From Metopolophium dirhodum (lineage: Eukaryota > Arthropoda > Insecta > Hemiptera > Aphididae), in contig NC_083568.1 of NCBI RefSeq assembly GCF_019925205.1, positions 8,802,393-8,866,392 on the forward strand: DNA of 64,000 bases, in the 5' to 3' direction. The first letter of the stretch is position 1. Every line of letters starts with the position of its first letter. The translations under genes were made by a program, and so were the position numbers. Positions 1-12,785 of the stretch are shown here, one piece after another. The notes beneath the pieces were generated by a model that was given only the letters and a program-made list of their open reading frames with translations, was not told where the DNA came from and did no database searches.

Positions 1-825
1 GGTTTGATACAATAGTTTTCACATTTATTGTGGACTTCACTCGAAAGTAATATTAGGTATGTATTGTTCACTTTGAATTGCACAGTATCCTATTGAGGAT
101 TAGTTGATTAGCGTAGAACTTACCGTAACGCAACAATACGAATTCAACGACTCTAATACAATATATATATATATATAATATATAAGAAACTTTAGAATAA
201 AGACGTAATTAGGGCTTTTAATTAGACAATAGGTTCGGTTGAAACACGAATGTCACTTAAACTTGACCTAATAATAATTTGGAATGAGAAACCATCGAGT
301 ATTTCACTCATATCAGATTCTTTTATTATATTCTTTTTAAAATGATATTTTTTTAGATAATATTGTTTACTATTTTATATATAATACATAATATGGTGTT
401 CAAGTGTTCAACAATGTTTGTTCCCTTCATGAAATTTTTTTCAAACAAATATTTTTGATGTCTCATTTTTAAAAAATACTCTTTATTACTTTCTATTATA
501 TAATGTCTTAATTTGTGAAATATTATTGTCACGTAAAGTAATGAGGTATGTGCACAGACAAACGAATACCTGTTTCAGAAAATAAAACATTTAATTAACG
601 TTCTATAATTCTATATTTTGAATAACGTAATCGAATTATATTGAAATAAAATATAAAAACGAAATCTGATCGCCACCTAACATTCTATGAATGGTGTGAA
701 ATAGGAAATATGGTCCTAAGTTATAAGTGCTTAATTAACTAAAAATCACAATATTTGAATAATTTAATTATTAAAGAAAAACGCGTAGTGGAGAGCATAA
801 TGGTTTGTCAATCTCTCCGTATAAT
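1..825. other. AT-rich stretch without a recognisable gene
   Basis: I see no coding frame, RNA gene or clear repeat boundary here. The only structure is an alternating TA tract near 160-182 and general A/T richness. Confidence 0.6.
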
Positions 826-831
826 CTAATA

Positions 832-1156
832 ACTAATCTAATATATAAAATTCTCGTGTCACATTATTCTTATGAAATTTAGTGTGCATATTCAGTAGGT
901 CTGAGAATAGGTCGGAAGTACTTTTAACCCTCCTACCACCCATCCGGGGAGGTGCTCAAATGGGGGTTTTGAGATTTATGGTGGACATTTTTGTTTATAA
1001 ATGGTTGCTATTGGTTATAGGGCAGATCATATGTAAGCATAATTCATCAAATCAAATGATCGCACATTGTCTACCGAGGAGGCTGAGTTGCACCCAAAAA
1101 GAGTTGAACAATCACAATTTTTTTTACGGGCAACAAAGTGATCGGGATTAGCTAGT
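832..1156 (+). mobile_element. Helitron-like non-autonomous repeat, copy 1 (internally deleted)
   Basis: Starts near TATAAAATTCTCGTGTCAC and ends in CTAGT at 1152-1156, just after a short GC-containing stretch (ACGGGCAACAAAGTG). A 5' end near a CTCGTG motif with a 3' CTAG next to T suits non-autonomous Helitrons. It shares internal blocks (GTTTATAAATGGTTGCTATT; GGTGCTCAAATGGGG) with the adjacent copy at 1160-1624 and with 19,630-19,996. Compared with copy 2 it lacks the block holding CTCCGAAACGGCTCGACC, so it is internally deleted. It encodes no Rep/helicase. The Helitron class is inferred from the ends only. Confidence 0.5.
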
Positions 1157-1159
1157 AAT

Positions 1160-1624
1160 ACAATAAAAGTCTCGTGCCACGGTGTTAGTGTTCCAACTCC
1201 TCCGAAACGGCTCGACCAATTTTAATTAAATTTTTTTTGTATATTTGGTAGGTATTTGAAAGTAAAGTATTTTTCACCCTCCTAGGTCCAACCCGGGGGG
1301 TGCTCAAATGGGGATTTTGAAATTTATGGTGGAAATTTTTGTTTATAAATGGTTGCTATTGGTTACAGGAGAATTAATTAATATAAATTAGTATTTGATA
1401 TTTGGTTGCCATTGGTTAATCGGGCAGATCAGGTGCAAGCATGCGCGAAATAAAATTTTCGCAAATTGCCTACTTGATATGCTGTTACATATTGTCCGCG
1501 ATTCGACGTGGTCGGATTGCCTACCAAGAAGGCTGAATTTCACCCAAAACGAGGTTGAACAATCACAGTTTTTTTGAAAGTTGTAATTTTTTACAGGCAA
1601 CGGAGTGCATGGGATCAGATAGTA
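1160..1624 (+). mobile_element. Helitron-like non-autonomous repeat, copy 2
   Basis: Directly follows copy 1. It begins with AAAGTCTCGTGCCACGGTG, then carries CTCCGAAACGGCTCGACC, a GTATATTTGGTAGG block, GGGGTGCTCAAATGGGG, GGTTGCTATTGGTTACAGG, and ends GGATCAGATAGT, a mutated form of the ATCAGCTAGT end of other copies. The pair is either a tandem insertion or two independent hits at one site. No protein is encoded; open frames here, on either strand, are incidental. Confidence 0.5.
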
Positions 1625-1773
1625 TTATACATGGGGTGATTTATTTACATACCTGAGACACTAATTTTGGAAAATAATTATATTTTTTAAAATTGTTAAT
1701 CTTTGTATATTTTTTTTAAGTAATTTTACTCTTTTGAATGAAAACATACATTTTTAATATCAAATTACATAGA

Positions 1774-2015
1774 AGAATATTTTGTGAAGTTCTTCGATGT
1801 ATAACAATTTAACTCTGGAAGAGTTGTTTATGAGTTATAAACTCATAACTTATAAGTATTTAAAGTTAGGTTTAATGGATTGGAGTGGTCATGAGTAGGT
1901 ATCCCGCAAACGTTGGTCCACTACTCCGTTCATATAAACTTTTGACACTCATAAGTAATAAACTACTAGTCCAAAATTCAATTTTTATGCATCGAAGTAC
2001 TCAGAGAAATATTCT
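1774..2015. mobile_element. Fold-back MITE with long imperfect inverted arms
   Basis: Left arm AGAATATTTTGTGAAGTTCT (then TCGATG.ATAA) pairs with the right arm around 1970-2015, which reads the same on the minus strand with a few changes. Inner segments also pair: GGAGTGG near 1883 with CCACTACTCC near 1920. The unit is about 240 bp, has no coding capacity and would fold into a long hairpin. I could not find a convincing target-site duplication, so its superfamily is unknown. Confidence 0.45.
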
Positions 2016-2139
2016 GATTTATGGAATTATAAATGCATGTTGTCAAAACTGTGAACCATAGTAAATTTTTTTTTATAAAAGTATTGTTTTTTGATTACTC
2101 AAAATCGTGTAAAGTACATGTTCTCAAAAACGTTAATAG

Positions 2140-2740
2140 CTTATGAAATAATGACTTGTGTCTCGCGTTGAAATAATAAATGGGTCACCCGGAAATAGTT
2201 TATATTAATTCCGCACGTTGACGCGAGTGCGATGACGACGTGCCGTTTTATTGTGCTTTTCGTCGTCGGAAATCCGTGGGCGCAGTGTTCATAATAATAT
2301 TTTATTGTTTTTCCCGGAGAGGCAAATCGTCTCGTGTCCGGAACAGGCGCCAATAAAACCGTGTGGGCCAGTTAGCATCGGGTGGGCAGTCTCCCGACGC
2401 ACTTAACACGTTTCGAAAACGTCAAAAATGACATTATCTACTTACCGATGAGGAACGGTACACCTACCGATACATTTGGGCATTTAGCCAAAAGGGTTAT
2501 ATGGTCGGTGGCTGTGTACGCGTTTCCATCACCTCAATCGGGGGGTTGGGGGGGGAATATCTGACGGCAGCCACAACGGTGTAAATGGTCGACGATTTGC
2601 ACTTCAGTTGTTCGATGACGCGTGTGATGTGCACTCATTGATCACCGCCGAACCACGGATACCGCGTTTGCATTCTAATCCGGGGCTGTAGATCAATCGT
2701 TCCGGTTATCGATCATAATAATGTATTGTTTTTTTTTCTG
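2140..2740. other. CpG-rich patch with a possible minus-strand splice donor
   Basis: G+C and CpG content rise sharply against the flanks, as often seen at insect first exons. On the minus strand the text CATCG/GTAAGTAG (junction at 2446/2445) is a near-consensus 5' splice site. No start codon with a recognisable protein precedes it, and open frames on both strands are unremarkable. It could be a 5' UTR exon or an old repeat. Confidence 0.2.
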
Positions 2741-2786
2741 CATAGCTATATTTTAGAATATTATAATATGTACATATATGTACGCA

Positions 2787-3056
2787 TTATACAGGATGAT
2801 TCACCAAGCATGCTCACCTCAAATTTTTCCTTTAATAATGAATATTTATTCAAATTCTGATTTTTGAATATATACCTACTCGTCCTACTCGTTAACCATA
2901 TTTTTAAATAGTTGAATTTTTTTTGTTACTACTTAAGGAATTGTCCTGTGACGATGAAATCTTCTGTTTTCAAATGAGAAACCTCTTTTTACTGTAAATA
3001 ATTATTTAGTGAATCATTTTTTTGAAATAGGATCGGGTGAACATGATTGGTGAACG
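2787..3056. mobile_element. MITE with TTCACCAAGCATG-type inverted repeats
   Basis: The left end reads ACAGGATGATTCACCAAGCA then TGCTCACC; the minus-strand reading of the right end is GTTCACCAATCATG then TTCACC, 17 of 19 matching over the core. The same arms flank the larger element at 58,236-59,800. About 270 bp, no coding capacity. A TA target (TATACAGG on the left) suggests a Tc1/mariner-like origin, but the right flank is degraded. Confidence 0.5.
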
Positions 3057-3174
3057 CACGTGAGTTTGTCTGTCCATTTCAGTTATTTTCGATGCGGACA
3101 TTTCTGTTATTTTTCTTCTTCAAAATGTTTGTATGTTTTTTTTAAAATTGTACGTTTTTGAGATTTTGTCAATG

Positions 3175-3400
3175 CATACTGTAAATATAAAAATGAATGT
3201 TTCTTTGTTTGTCTGTCCTCTACACACTCAAAAACTACCAGACCGTTTTCTATTAAAACTATATCAATATATTCCTTGAAACTTGGAGGGTGTTTACAGC
3301 TTAGTATTTGTTCAACCCCTTTAAGTTTCTATAGCATTGCCCACACATGAATTTAGTTTTGGGCTTACGATAATCGAATATTTGTTTGTATATTTAAATC
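3175..3400 (+). repeat. Decayed repeat fragment (TATAAAAATGAATGTTT type)
   Basis: Begins ATATAAAAATGAATGTTTCT and contains a GTTTGTCTGTCC block, CAGACCGTTTTCTATTAAA and CTTGAAACTTGGAGGGTGTT. The last block recurs near 51,703 in a second decayed copy. The layout resembles the 5' part of non-autonomous Helitrons, but no 3' end is visible. Confidence 0.35.
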
Positions 3401-3419
3401 ATCGTTGTTTTAATTAATT

Positions 3420-6400
3420 TTAGATTATACACTATTATAACAAAATATACAAAATATATGGCAAATAACATTTTGTTTGAAGAAACAATCTTCAAATCAA
3501 TTGCCTACTTATACTAACACAGTTATTACAATGATTACCTTTATGTCTTACTTTCTTAATTCAAGGCTTATTTTTTATGTAGACTCATAAATACGAATAT
3601 ACAACTCTTGACGATATTGGATTTACGTATTGGCTTTCGTTGAATCCGTCTCCAGTTGTTTGTGTTTACATCAAAAAATTAATATGTCCGGAATATAGAA
3701 GTGGAAAGTCACAAAATTAATAATTTTAATTTTGATTGTATTATTTAATATTTCAACAGAAGCAAATCGGAAAACAATATAAAGCTATAGATTGATTTTA
3801 ACCCATGTCAAGTCGTACAGTACAGCTTGTAACTTGTGCGAGTATAGATGGCACTATTCCTATGATATTTTTTTTGGACTTTTAAACGTCACAACTTATG
3901 TCCTCCAGTAGTCACACATTTTCGATTCTATATGATATTATATGTGTAGACCGAGTAAATTATTTTACTTAGCTGGTTCGTCTATATCGCAACGTTTATC
4001 GCACAGCGTTATGAAAAATATCGTAAATAAAAACACTGTAGATAACGGTGAAATTTATGGTATAATCATTTTTGTGTTCATATTTGTTATAATTCAAATC
4101 ATCGACGTTTGAAAATCGTACTCAAGATTTATCGTTATTGTATTATATTTTAAACTAAGCCGCATGTCTTTTATTTTTTTTCCGAAAGCCTCGAGCCGTT
4201 TCTATTATAAAACTATGGAATTTACAATAATAATTATTTACCCAGTTTGATGTGTCGTAGGTATATTATATTTATTGACATATATATATTTTATAAGAAA
4301 AACACTTATTATTTCCATCTGGATATTGTTTTTTTTTTAGTTTCTTAAAATATATGTATTTAAAAACACAAGTACCCAGTCGTTTTAATTATTTGAATGT
4401 GCCTGCAGTTTCAAATTGTTAACGCGACTAATTAATTGGACTCACAACAAAATAATATGATGGACAGAACTTTACATTATCTGGCATTTTTTATACCCAT
4501 ATTATATTAGATCATTCCGTGATTACAACTACTAACTTGTATATATTATGCACATTGCACACAATTTTAATTTTTAAATGTACAACCGTGTTTTTATCAT
4601 AGTTGTTATTTTTTGTTCCAGGTACAATTTTATAGTTGTGTATAATATTATGGTGAAACATTTTTTTTTGGATATTAATTAATTTGAAAAGTTGTTCATA
4701 GTGTAACTATTATACACGGCACTACCTATTATCGTGCACCTATTATTGTATTATACTTCTTATGTAATTAAATTGTAATTGTATGTTTGTATCGTTACCA
4801 GTCAATTCAATATTGTACGAACAAATAATAAAAATATATAATCGTATATTAGTTTTGTATGTGTATTTAATCCGCATAATTGTCTACATTCTACAAGATA
4901 ATTTATTCAATATCCACCCTTTTGAACAACAATTTAAAAAAAAAAAAACCAGAATAGTTTTGTGAAGATATTTCAAGTATATATTAAAATATCAATGTAT
5001 ATTTTCTAAAGTTTTCTAATAAGTAAATAATATATTATTCATTGCGAGCATATGACTTTCTTAAACAGTTTAAAATATAACGATTGTAGATTCAAGTATT
5101 TTTCTACATAATTATAGTCTATTCAAGTCTATTCTACATAATTTTTGCCGTACAATACGAGAGTCGAATATATCGCTACACATTTATATTGCTACGAACT
5201 TGGGTTTCATTATATTGCATCAATACAAATGTTCATAATAATAAATATATAAACTTAATATTAATACTCAACACGGTTCTGTTGAGCTGTAGATTTATTT
5301 TTCTTTGTCAACTTAGGTCGAATATGATAATGTGTCTATCAAAATTTCCGTGCTGATAATATCATTCAGCGGAATATTCGAGGTAATCATTTACGGTGTT
5401 TATAAAAATAAAAATTAAGGACGTCTTATACTATTCAGTCGAATTTAATATTATTTTAATGTATCCGATAGTTCATCGTAATAATAAATAATTGTCGGTC
5501 TCCGCAGTAACAATACAATATTATAATGTTTTGAATTTATTTATTTATTTTTTGAGGTTTTTCAAACATAATATAGGTAGTTAAAAAAAAATATAATTAT
5601 TTTAACTGTACACATTGTTCACTATTCTATTGTTTGTTTTATAAATGAAGAATCAGAATATGAACGATACAAGAATTTTTTTTCTAAAATATTAAAATAT
5701 GGTAAATTTAAAATGCAGAACAATATGTTTACGAATTCGGCTGACAATTTTCGGCTATAATAAATATTCACGATCTATAAATTTAATTTGCTTTTACAGT
5801 TATGTTTATTTTATGTTTATAAGTCGGACGATAAAAATAAGTGTAAGAGTTTGCCTCGTGGTATATGCTGAGGTTTTATCCGCAATGAATTTTAATGCTT
5901 TGTTTTGTCTACGTTAAAGCTAAAAATATATAAATAATTTGTAAACTTAAGAAAGGGATAATGTAGTGGAAAAATAAATGTTATTACAGTTATTATTTGA
6001 GACTTGAAGCGTTAATAAATTTGATTCATTTGTTATGTATATTAAAGTAAACAACACAAACACTATTCGGGAGATACATTTTTTCATCTACATATATTAA
6101 TAATATTTCGAGTAATCACATAATTTAATAAGTAATAAAAAAAAAAAACAGGTCAATATAATATTTAAATCATAATATCTTTAAATAAACCTACTCAAGA
6201 AATTAATAGGGTTAAACAACGCGAAGAGGCAAAAATGACTCCGGTTTTAACGATGTCCTTTTTCAAAAAAAAAAATAAATAAATAAATACAATATTAAAA
6301 CTTAATTTCCAAATTAATTAATAATATTCTTCTCGTAAATATAATATCCAGTCGTACGAGAGACTTTGGTTTAGTCTTGCAAACAAATCTTACATAATTG

Positions 6401-8450
6401 TTTTTGTCATTTAAAGATTACGTTTGTACATTGTAAATTCTGGTGTTTTGGCAGATACTTATGAATTGTTATCCAGTAATTCTCACGATTTAATCCACCG
6501 CAATTTTCTCTGATTTGATTCGTAAATTATTTTATCGTTATGAAGTTGGTCCGTAGAAAATTCGAACAAAACTGCAGCGCACATAATATTATTGTAATGT
6601 AATTAAATCACATATATTGCAGGACAAAAGGTTACACGATCATAAAAAATGTAATTTCTACGTCCATAATATTTTCTTAGCGCAGTCTTAAAATTATGTT
6701 GTTCAACAGTATAACAATATGATATTATGGTTTTCATTTTATTGTACCGTGGAAACATTAGCTGTACAAAGAAATGGCATTAAGGTATTTTGCATTTCTA
6801 ATGTCTTAATGTGTGATTATGTTTTCCAAAATATACTAAACTTTATAGCATTATGTTATTTATTGTAGGTTGTGCATAAATTTAAATCATAATAAAAACT
6901 CAAATAAATGTAAAATTGATTAAACTTTGAAAACGCACTTTGACAAAATATTATACCTACTTTATGTGTACTGCGAAGTACAGAATTTATGTCCTAGATT
7001 ATAAAAAGTATTTTGTCAAATTATAATACTATAATAATTTTAATAATAATACATGTTTTCCATCAATTACAGTTAATTACAATTTAGATATAATATTATA
7101 CGCATAAGATTGGTAAAATATGGATCACATCCAAAGCCAACGATTGAGACGGAGGAAAGAGATACTTAACTATAGGCTAATACTAATTATATTTATGAGC
7201 ATGTAAAAAAATTTTTCTTAGAAAAAACAATTACTAAAACAATTAAATAGTGCAATAATATACATATTATTTAAAACGTATGTACCTCTTGCTATACATA
7301 ATATACACTTTTAATTTTCTAAGTGATTGATTTGATAGGATTATAAGCAATATAAATTAAAAAAAACAATTTAAGTTATTAATATGCCCTGTCGGAACAA
7401 AGTAATTCGAAAAAATCAATTTGGATAAATGGAATAATATTGTTATTTAAAAGTTTATTGAATTAATAAAGATATTGTTTTTCGTAACCAAGATCAATTA
7501 AATTGTTTTTCATTTGAAAATATTATAAAATATTTCATACTTCGCCGGAAGTAAATGATATTGTAAGTTCACTGGAACTCAATATTTTGACAATAATTAT
7601 TATTGGCCACCGAGTGTAAGACGTTAGTGGAGCATTATATATGTACACGGATTATGCAAATTACATGCCTTACGAACAAGATATTACGCTTAAACCCCTT
7701 AAATATGCAAAGTCAAAATATGGTTTATGAAATCAGTTCGATGTGAAATGCCTACGTTTTGAGAGCTACGGTGCATACGTCGAGCATTAATAATATGCAA
7801 ATGCATACATTTCCGGTTTCTCAATAATACATTACGCATCGACCGAACCGTTTTTCGTTATGGTTCAAGCATAATAATAATATATACTTACAACCATAAG
7901 TCTGGTACCTATAATACGTCACATAGTCATCCTTACATCCGATGGCTGATTGATTGAAAAGTGTTTTCTCGTGCGAATATTTCTCTGAATGTCGTCGTTT
8001 GTTATTTGTCCATCAGCATATTATTATTATTATTATTTATCTGGGTCGGAGATAATACCATCGTCGTCGCAGTTCGCCGCAATGAAATAAATTATCGTCA
8101 GTACACGATTATGCGACGTGGTGTATATAGTCATTTGATTTATCATTATAATTTGAGCCTTAACAGCATCTACATAAATGTCAGTGTTTTCAGTACAATA
8201 GTGTATGTTCATTGTTCGCCGTACATATTTTATAACAGCTACTATAAATGTCTCCTCAGCTTATACAAATAACAATATTATTCGGCGCTTAAATCATTTT
8301 TTTTTTTTTCACACATTGTGTTTTTGGAATAGTCGATCGATTTAATACCAAAAGTTCTTATCGATCACGTCGAACCTACCAAATATTGAACTCGTGAATG
8401 CCATAAACATTATGTATTTACGAAAATATGATATAATTATTGAAAATAAG
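3420..8450. other. Five kilobases of AT-rich DNA without a recognisable gene
   Basis: I find no protein family, RNA gene or bounded repeat. A modest CpG-rich patch lies at about 7,930-8,120 with an ATT microsatellite near 8,018-8,040. The 103-codon frame that spans it has the composition of chance sequence (Tyr/Ile/Ser-rich) and no recognisable motif. Confidence 0.5.
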
Positions 8451-8510
8451 CTAATGTGACTAGTAATTTCGTCGGACCTAAAAGTTCAATAATAATAATA
8501 AATAAACGAA

Positions 8511-8768
8511 AGGGGGACGGGGTGGCAGAGCGGGTTAAGGCGTCGGTTGCGACGCACGCCGGCCACGGGCGGCATTTTTCTTCGGGCAAGTCACGGTGTC
8601 CGGAGAGAAGTGCCGCCATCCCCCACCCGGGCAAGGCAGATACCTACGGGTGCCCACTTGAAAATCTGCCAAAACCAAAACACACGTGTTTAAACTTTCA
8701 GTACCCTGTCCCACAGTAAAAACCACCCAATGGCCTAAGTTGCCACGGGTTTATAAATACAAAAATAA
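8511..8768 (+). mobile_element. tRNA-derived SINE, copy A
   Basis: The 5' part keeps the tRNA A box (GTGGCAGAGCGGGTTAAGG) but its B-box region is degenerate. Then comes the family body: CGGCATTTTTCTTCGGGCAA, GTCACGGTGTCCGGAG, GTGCCGCCATCCCCCACCC and GGGTGCCC. The 3' end turns into an A/T-rich TATAAATACAAAAATAAA tail. AATAATAATAAATAAA flanks both sides (about 8,491-8,506 and 8,771-8,787), a plausible target-site duplication, though low-complexity. SINEs are transcribed by RNA polymerase III and mobilised by a LINE reverse transcriptase. Confidence 0.8.
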
Positions 8769-8789
8769 ATTAATAATAATAAATAAAAT

Positions 8790-10490
8790 TACTTATTGAA
8801 AAAGATACATAGGTACCATTCGTATATCATTATGCACAGGGAAATATAATATAATAATATTATTATTGATGTATGTAATTGCGGAATACAAATTTAGGAA
8901 AAAATTGTAATTCAATAATATAATAAACGTATTATTTAAGGTAAATGTGAAGATATTTCAATGGTTTAGTGTTATTCAGAAAAAAAATAATATTAATTGT
9001 AAGTCGTTCGTTTGACTATCTTGTCACAATGTTTTTTTTTTTCATATATATTTTTTTCCGATGTGAATCTGTCTTGGTCATAAGACATCTTAAAATACCC
9101 TTTTCCTATTAAAATAATTCTGGATATTGCCTCAATTAAATACCACTCTTATTTTCAAGTAAATTACTGTGCCAAACAAAACGAATTTGTACAACTGTTT
9201 GCAAAATGTCATTTAAATATCTTTTTCTGGAACAATACAATTTAAAATAATTATATACATTCGCTTAAAATACCATTCGTATATTTGTAAATTGTATATA
9301 TGGCGTAGAGGTGTAATAATGTATCTTAATAATATTATGTGTGATGACTGTTGAATATTTCTCATTACTGAAACAAGTTCTGATTACAAGTGCACACTGC
9401 ACATAGTACACGTATGTGACATATAATTCTGTCGTTGTTTCATTATTTTAATATACTATGGCGCCTTTGTGTGCACCGAACAATATAAATTAAAATACAA
9501 ATGCATAGACAAAATTAATATATATTTTGAGTTTTGCGCGATATATTTGTTCGAATTCTTATTTCAACCGTAGTTTGAATTATAATTGAAAAATAAATAC
9601 TTAATATTTGCATCCACATAATAATACGCGTTTAATATTAATATACTCTGCTATAATTCCATTACGGCGTAATAATAATAATAATAAATACGTTAATATT
9701 CTCAATTCGTAAAATATATTTGAAACAATATTTGACTAATCGACTATAATAATGGATAGAATAATTTGTAATTTAACAAATATTATTTCTGTGAATGTCA
9801 GCCAAATATACTACATAGGTACCTACTCCAAATTGAGTAAATAATAATTTAATATCATAATGTATTTAGTACCGCACTGCTTATAGTTCAATAAATAAAC
9901 ACGATATCGTGTATTATAATAAAACAGTGTTAATTATTTTAATCGTAGAATTAATAACAATATCCACTCAGATACAGTAAAATCGCAATTTATTAAGCGT
10001 ATTCGACTAAATGTTTGAAAACTATATACATATAGTTTATTTCCATTTACATTGTACATAGAATTAAAGTTCAAAGAAATGTTACACTATAATATATATA
10101 TATATAGTATCTTTAAATAAACACGAATTAATGATGTCTCAAACACATGGCACCTAATTGAGATATAATACTCTGGAATGGCGTGGTAAATAAAAGTTAG
10201 TGAAAAATCGTTATAGATAAACAAATTAAGATAAAATATATCAGCAATACCAATTATATGAGCGATAAATTACATTTTATAAAAAAAAATTCAAAAACAG
10301 TAGAGGTTTAGTTTTTTTTTTTTTTTTTAAATAAAAACAAGCGATATATTAAGGAAAAAAATAACAGTATCTATATCTCACGGTAATTATAATTAACGTC
10401 ACTGAAAGCGGCAGAATTTGTTACAGGACATTTACTTTATAATGTCTACATTACTCAACTTAATATATTATGTTAACATTGTATACAGTG
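8790..10490. other. AT-rich stretch without a recognisable gene
   Basis: Only short AT microsatellites and homopolymer runs (for example a poly-T run near 10,310-10,328). No coding or RNA feature seen. Confidence 0.5.
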
Positions 10491-10514
10491 GCTTAAATAA
10501 AGCTCAAAAAAAAA

Positions 10515-11217
10515 AAAATTAAATTATTTGATAGCATTTTAAAAAATAAATAGAAGAAGAAGCGTTCTCGTATTATTATTCGACTAGAATATTATACGTC
10601 TCCGTACCGACTATTATTGTACCTATATAGTCAATAATCAATATAAATATACCATACAAAGAGAAGGGTGTTGAATATCTACAGTCGAATATTCGGAATG
10701 CAAACGGAAAATGTTTAGATAAATACAAACGAAAATAACACTGCAGCGACAAATAAAGCGCGAATCGATTGGAAAAAAAAATTAATAATATTCTTAAAAG
10801 AGCTCCTAAATAATTATGATGATTACCTATATGTGTCATATTATTATGTTATATCATAAAATATTGTCGGTAACAAAAAAAAAAAAATATTTGATAACAT
10901 TTTAATAATAAATCGAAGAAGAAGACGTGTTCTCATATTTTTATTCGACCAGAATATTATACGTCTCCGTACCGACTATTATTGTACCTATATAGTCAAT
11001 AATCAATATAAATATGCCATACAAAGGGATGTGTGTTGAAAATCTAGTCGAATATTCGGAATGCAAACGGCAAATCTGTAGATAAATACAAACGCAAATA
11101 ACGCTGCAGCGATACATAAAGCGTATATCGATTTAAAAAAAAAATTATAATATTCTTAAAAGAGCTCCTAAATAGTCACCTATATACGTGTCATGTTATG
11201 TGATTGTCGGTAAAAAA
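10515..11217. repeat. Tandem duplication, period 365 bp
   Basis: Two diverged head-to-tail copies (about 10,515-10,877 and 10,878-11,217). TCCGTACCGACTATTATTG occurs at 10,601 and again at 10,966. Other shared blocks are GTCGAATATTCGGAATGCAA, ACGCTGCAGCGA/ACACTGCAGCGA and TTCTTAAAAGAGCTCCTAAA. Both copies are bounded by poly-A runs (10,507-10,518; 10,875-10,887; 11,212-11,220), which may have promoted the duplication. The 87-codon minus-strand frame in copy 1 is broken in copy 2, which argues against coding. Confidence 0.75.
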
Positions 11218-11451
11218 AAATATCATATTTGCTTTTACGTAATCACAGACATAATATTATACCCAGTGAACACGAAACAATATTTCAATTTTCAAGACAC
11301 GATTTTAATATTTGCACTGTAAATTATATTCGTCGCAAGTCGCGTTCGCATGGAGCGTAGTACAACTGTTGTAAAATTAAATAAATATATATAAGTGCAT
11401 GGTCGCCCGTCGGCGTAATGCAATTTTTTCTACTTTGACGACGATATATCT

Positions 11452-12785
11452 AATACATTAGCATTCGGCAATAACTGTAAAAAAGTCTATGATTTATCCA
11501 AGCAATTTATAACAGTGGGACAATTTTTCTAGAACAATATTATACTCTAAAATGTGCGATGAAAATATTATAATCAATTTTATAAAGCTGACCCCGTGCA
11601 CTCGACCATTGCCCGTTAAAAATGCCAACTCTATAAATTATGATTCAACCTTTGACAAATTCGTCGCCCGTCCAGTGGCCCGTCGCCTCCTAGACCGTTT
11701 CATAGGGGGGGGGGGGCGAACTTCACACATTATATATATAAAAATACACCAATTACTAGGTGTTTTACCTGATTGAACTCGGGGTATGTAATGTCATTAG
11801 GGTATTCGACATAAGCATAGTTATAGATACAAAAAACAAAATATAATTAACAGATTAATAATACTTTTATTAAGAAAATAGAGGTCATGGGGTCCATTCG
11901 CCCTCCCCTCTTGAGGACGCCCCTGCGCCTGTCAAAAGTCCAGTGTTATGGTGTTCAAAATTCAAAAATGTTCATCTTGATTCTCAAAATACTGCTGTGC
12001 GAGTTCCACTTTAAAATGCGAATTTTGGAAAATCCGTTCTTATAGTGACTACTGCACTTACGTGTGGCGAAGGTGCCGTGAAAATCCCAAGTCTCGATCC
12101 ATCATTGTTTAAGCTCTGATCATAGTCAGTGAGTCGGTCGCGATACGTTCGATTACATTATATTTAATAGACGTCCCCGCCCGGCGGTGCTCGCTAGACG
12201 CACTTGTGATTATGCGAGCAGTATGTATACGACCTACAATATATAATACATTAGCATTCAGCAATAATAATATAAGTCTATGATTTATCCAAGCAATATA
12301 AAATAGTGGGACAATTTTTCTAGAACAATATTATACACTAGAACATGCGATAAAAATATTATAATCAACTTTATAATGAACTATATAGCTGACCCCGTGC
12401 ACTCGACCATTGACCGTCAAAAATGCCAACTCTATAAATTGTGATTCAACCTTTGAACAATTCGTCGCCCGTCGAAAATCCGGTTTAATGGTGTTCAAAA
12501 TTCAAAAATGTTCATCATGACTCTCAAAATACTGCTGTGCGAGTTCCACCTTAAAATGCGGATTTTGGAAAATTCATTCTTTTAGTGACTGCTGCACTTA
12601 CGTGTGGCGAAGGTGCCGTGAAAATCCCAAGTCTCGATCCATCATTGTTTAGGCTCTGATCATAGTCAGTGAGTCGGTCGGGACACGTTCGATTACATTA
12701 TATATTTTAATATAAATCCCCGGCCGGCGTTGCCCGCTAGACGCGCTTGTGATTATGCGAGCAGTATGTATATACGCCCACGCCA
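11452..12785. repeat. Tandem duplication, about 540 bp unit with an insertion in copy 1
   Basis: AATACATTAGCATTC starts both copies (11,452 and 12,245) and the units run in parallel to GCGAGCAGTATGTATA (about 12,220 and 12,770). The offset is 793 bp before position 11,671 and 540 bp after 11,932, so copy 1 carries about 253 bp of extra DNA. Shared blocks include GCTGACCCCGTGCACTCGAC and TACGTGTGGCGAAGGTGCCG. No continuous coding frame is shared. Confidence 0.75.
11672..11931. mobile_element. Insertion (about 253 bp) inside copy 1 of the duplication
   Basis: Defined by comparison with the uninterrupted paralogue at about 12,470-12,480. The inserted DNA starts CCAGTGGCCCGTCGCC, includes a 12-G run at 11,705-11,716, and ends CTTGAGGACGCCCCTGCGCC. 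The minus-strand reading GGCGCAGGGGCGTCCTCAAG is typical of the outer end of cut-and-paste elements in insects. No obvious terminal inverted repeat or clean target duplication remains. Confidence 0.45.
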
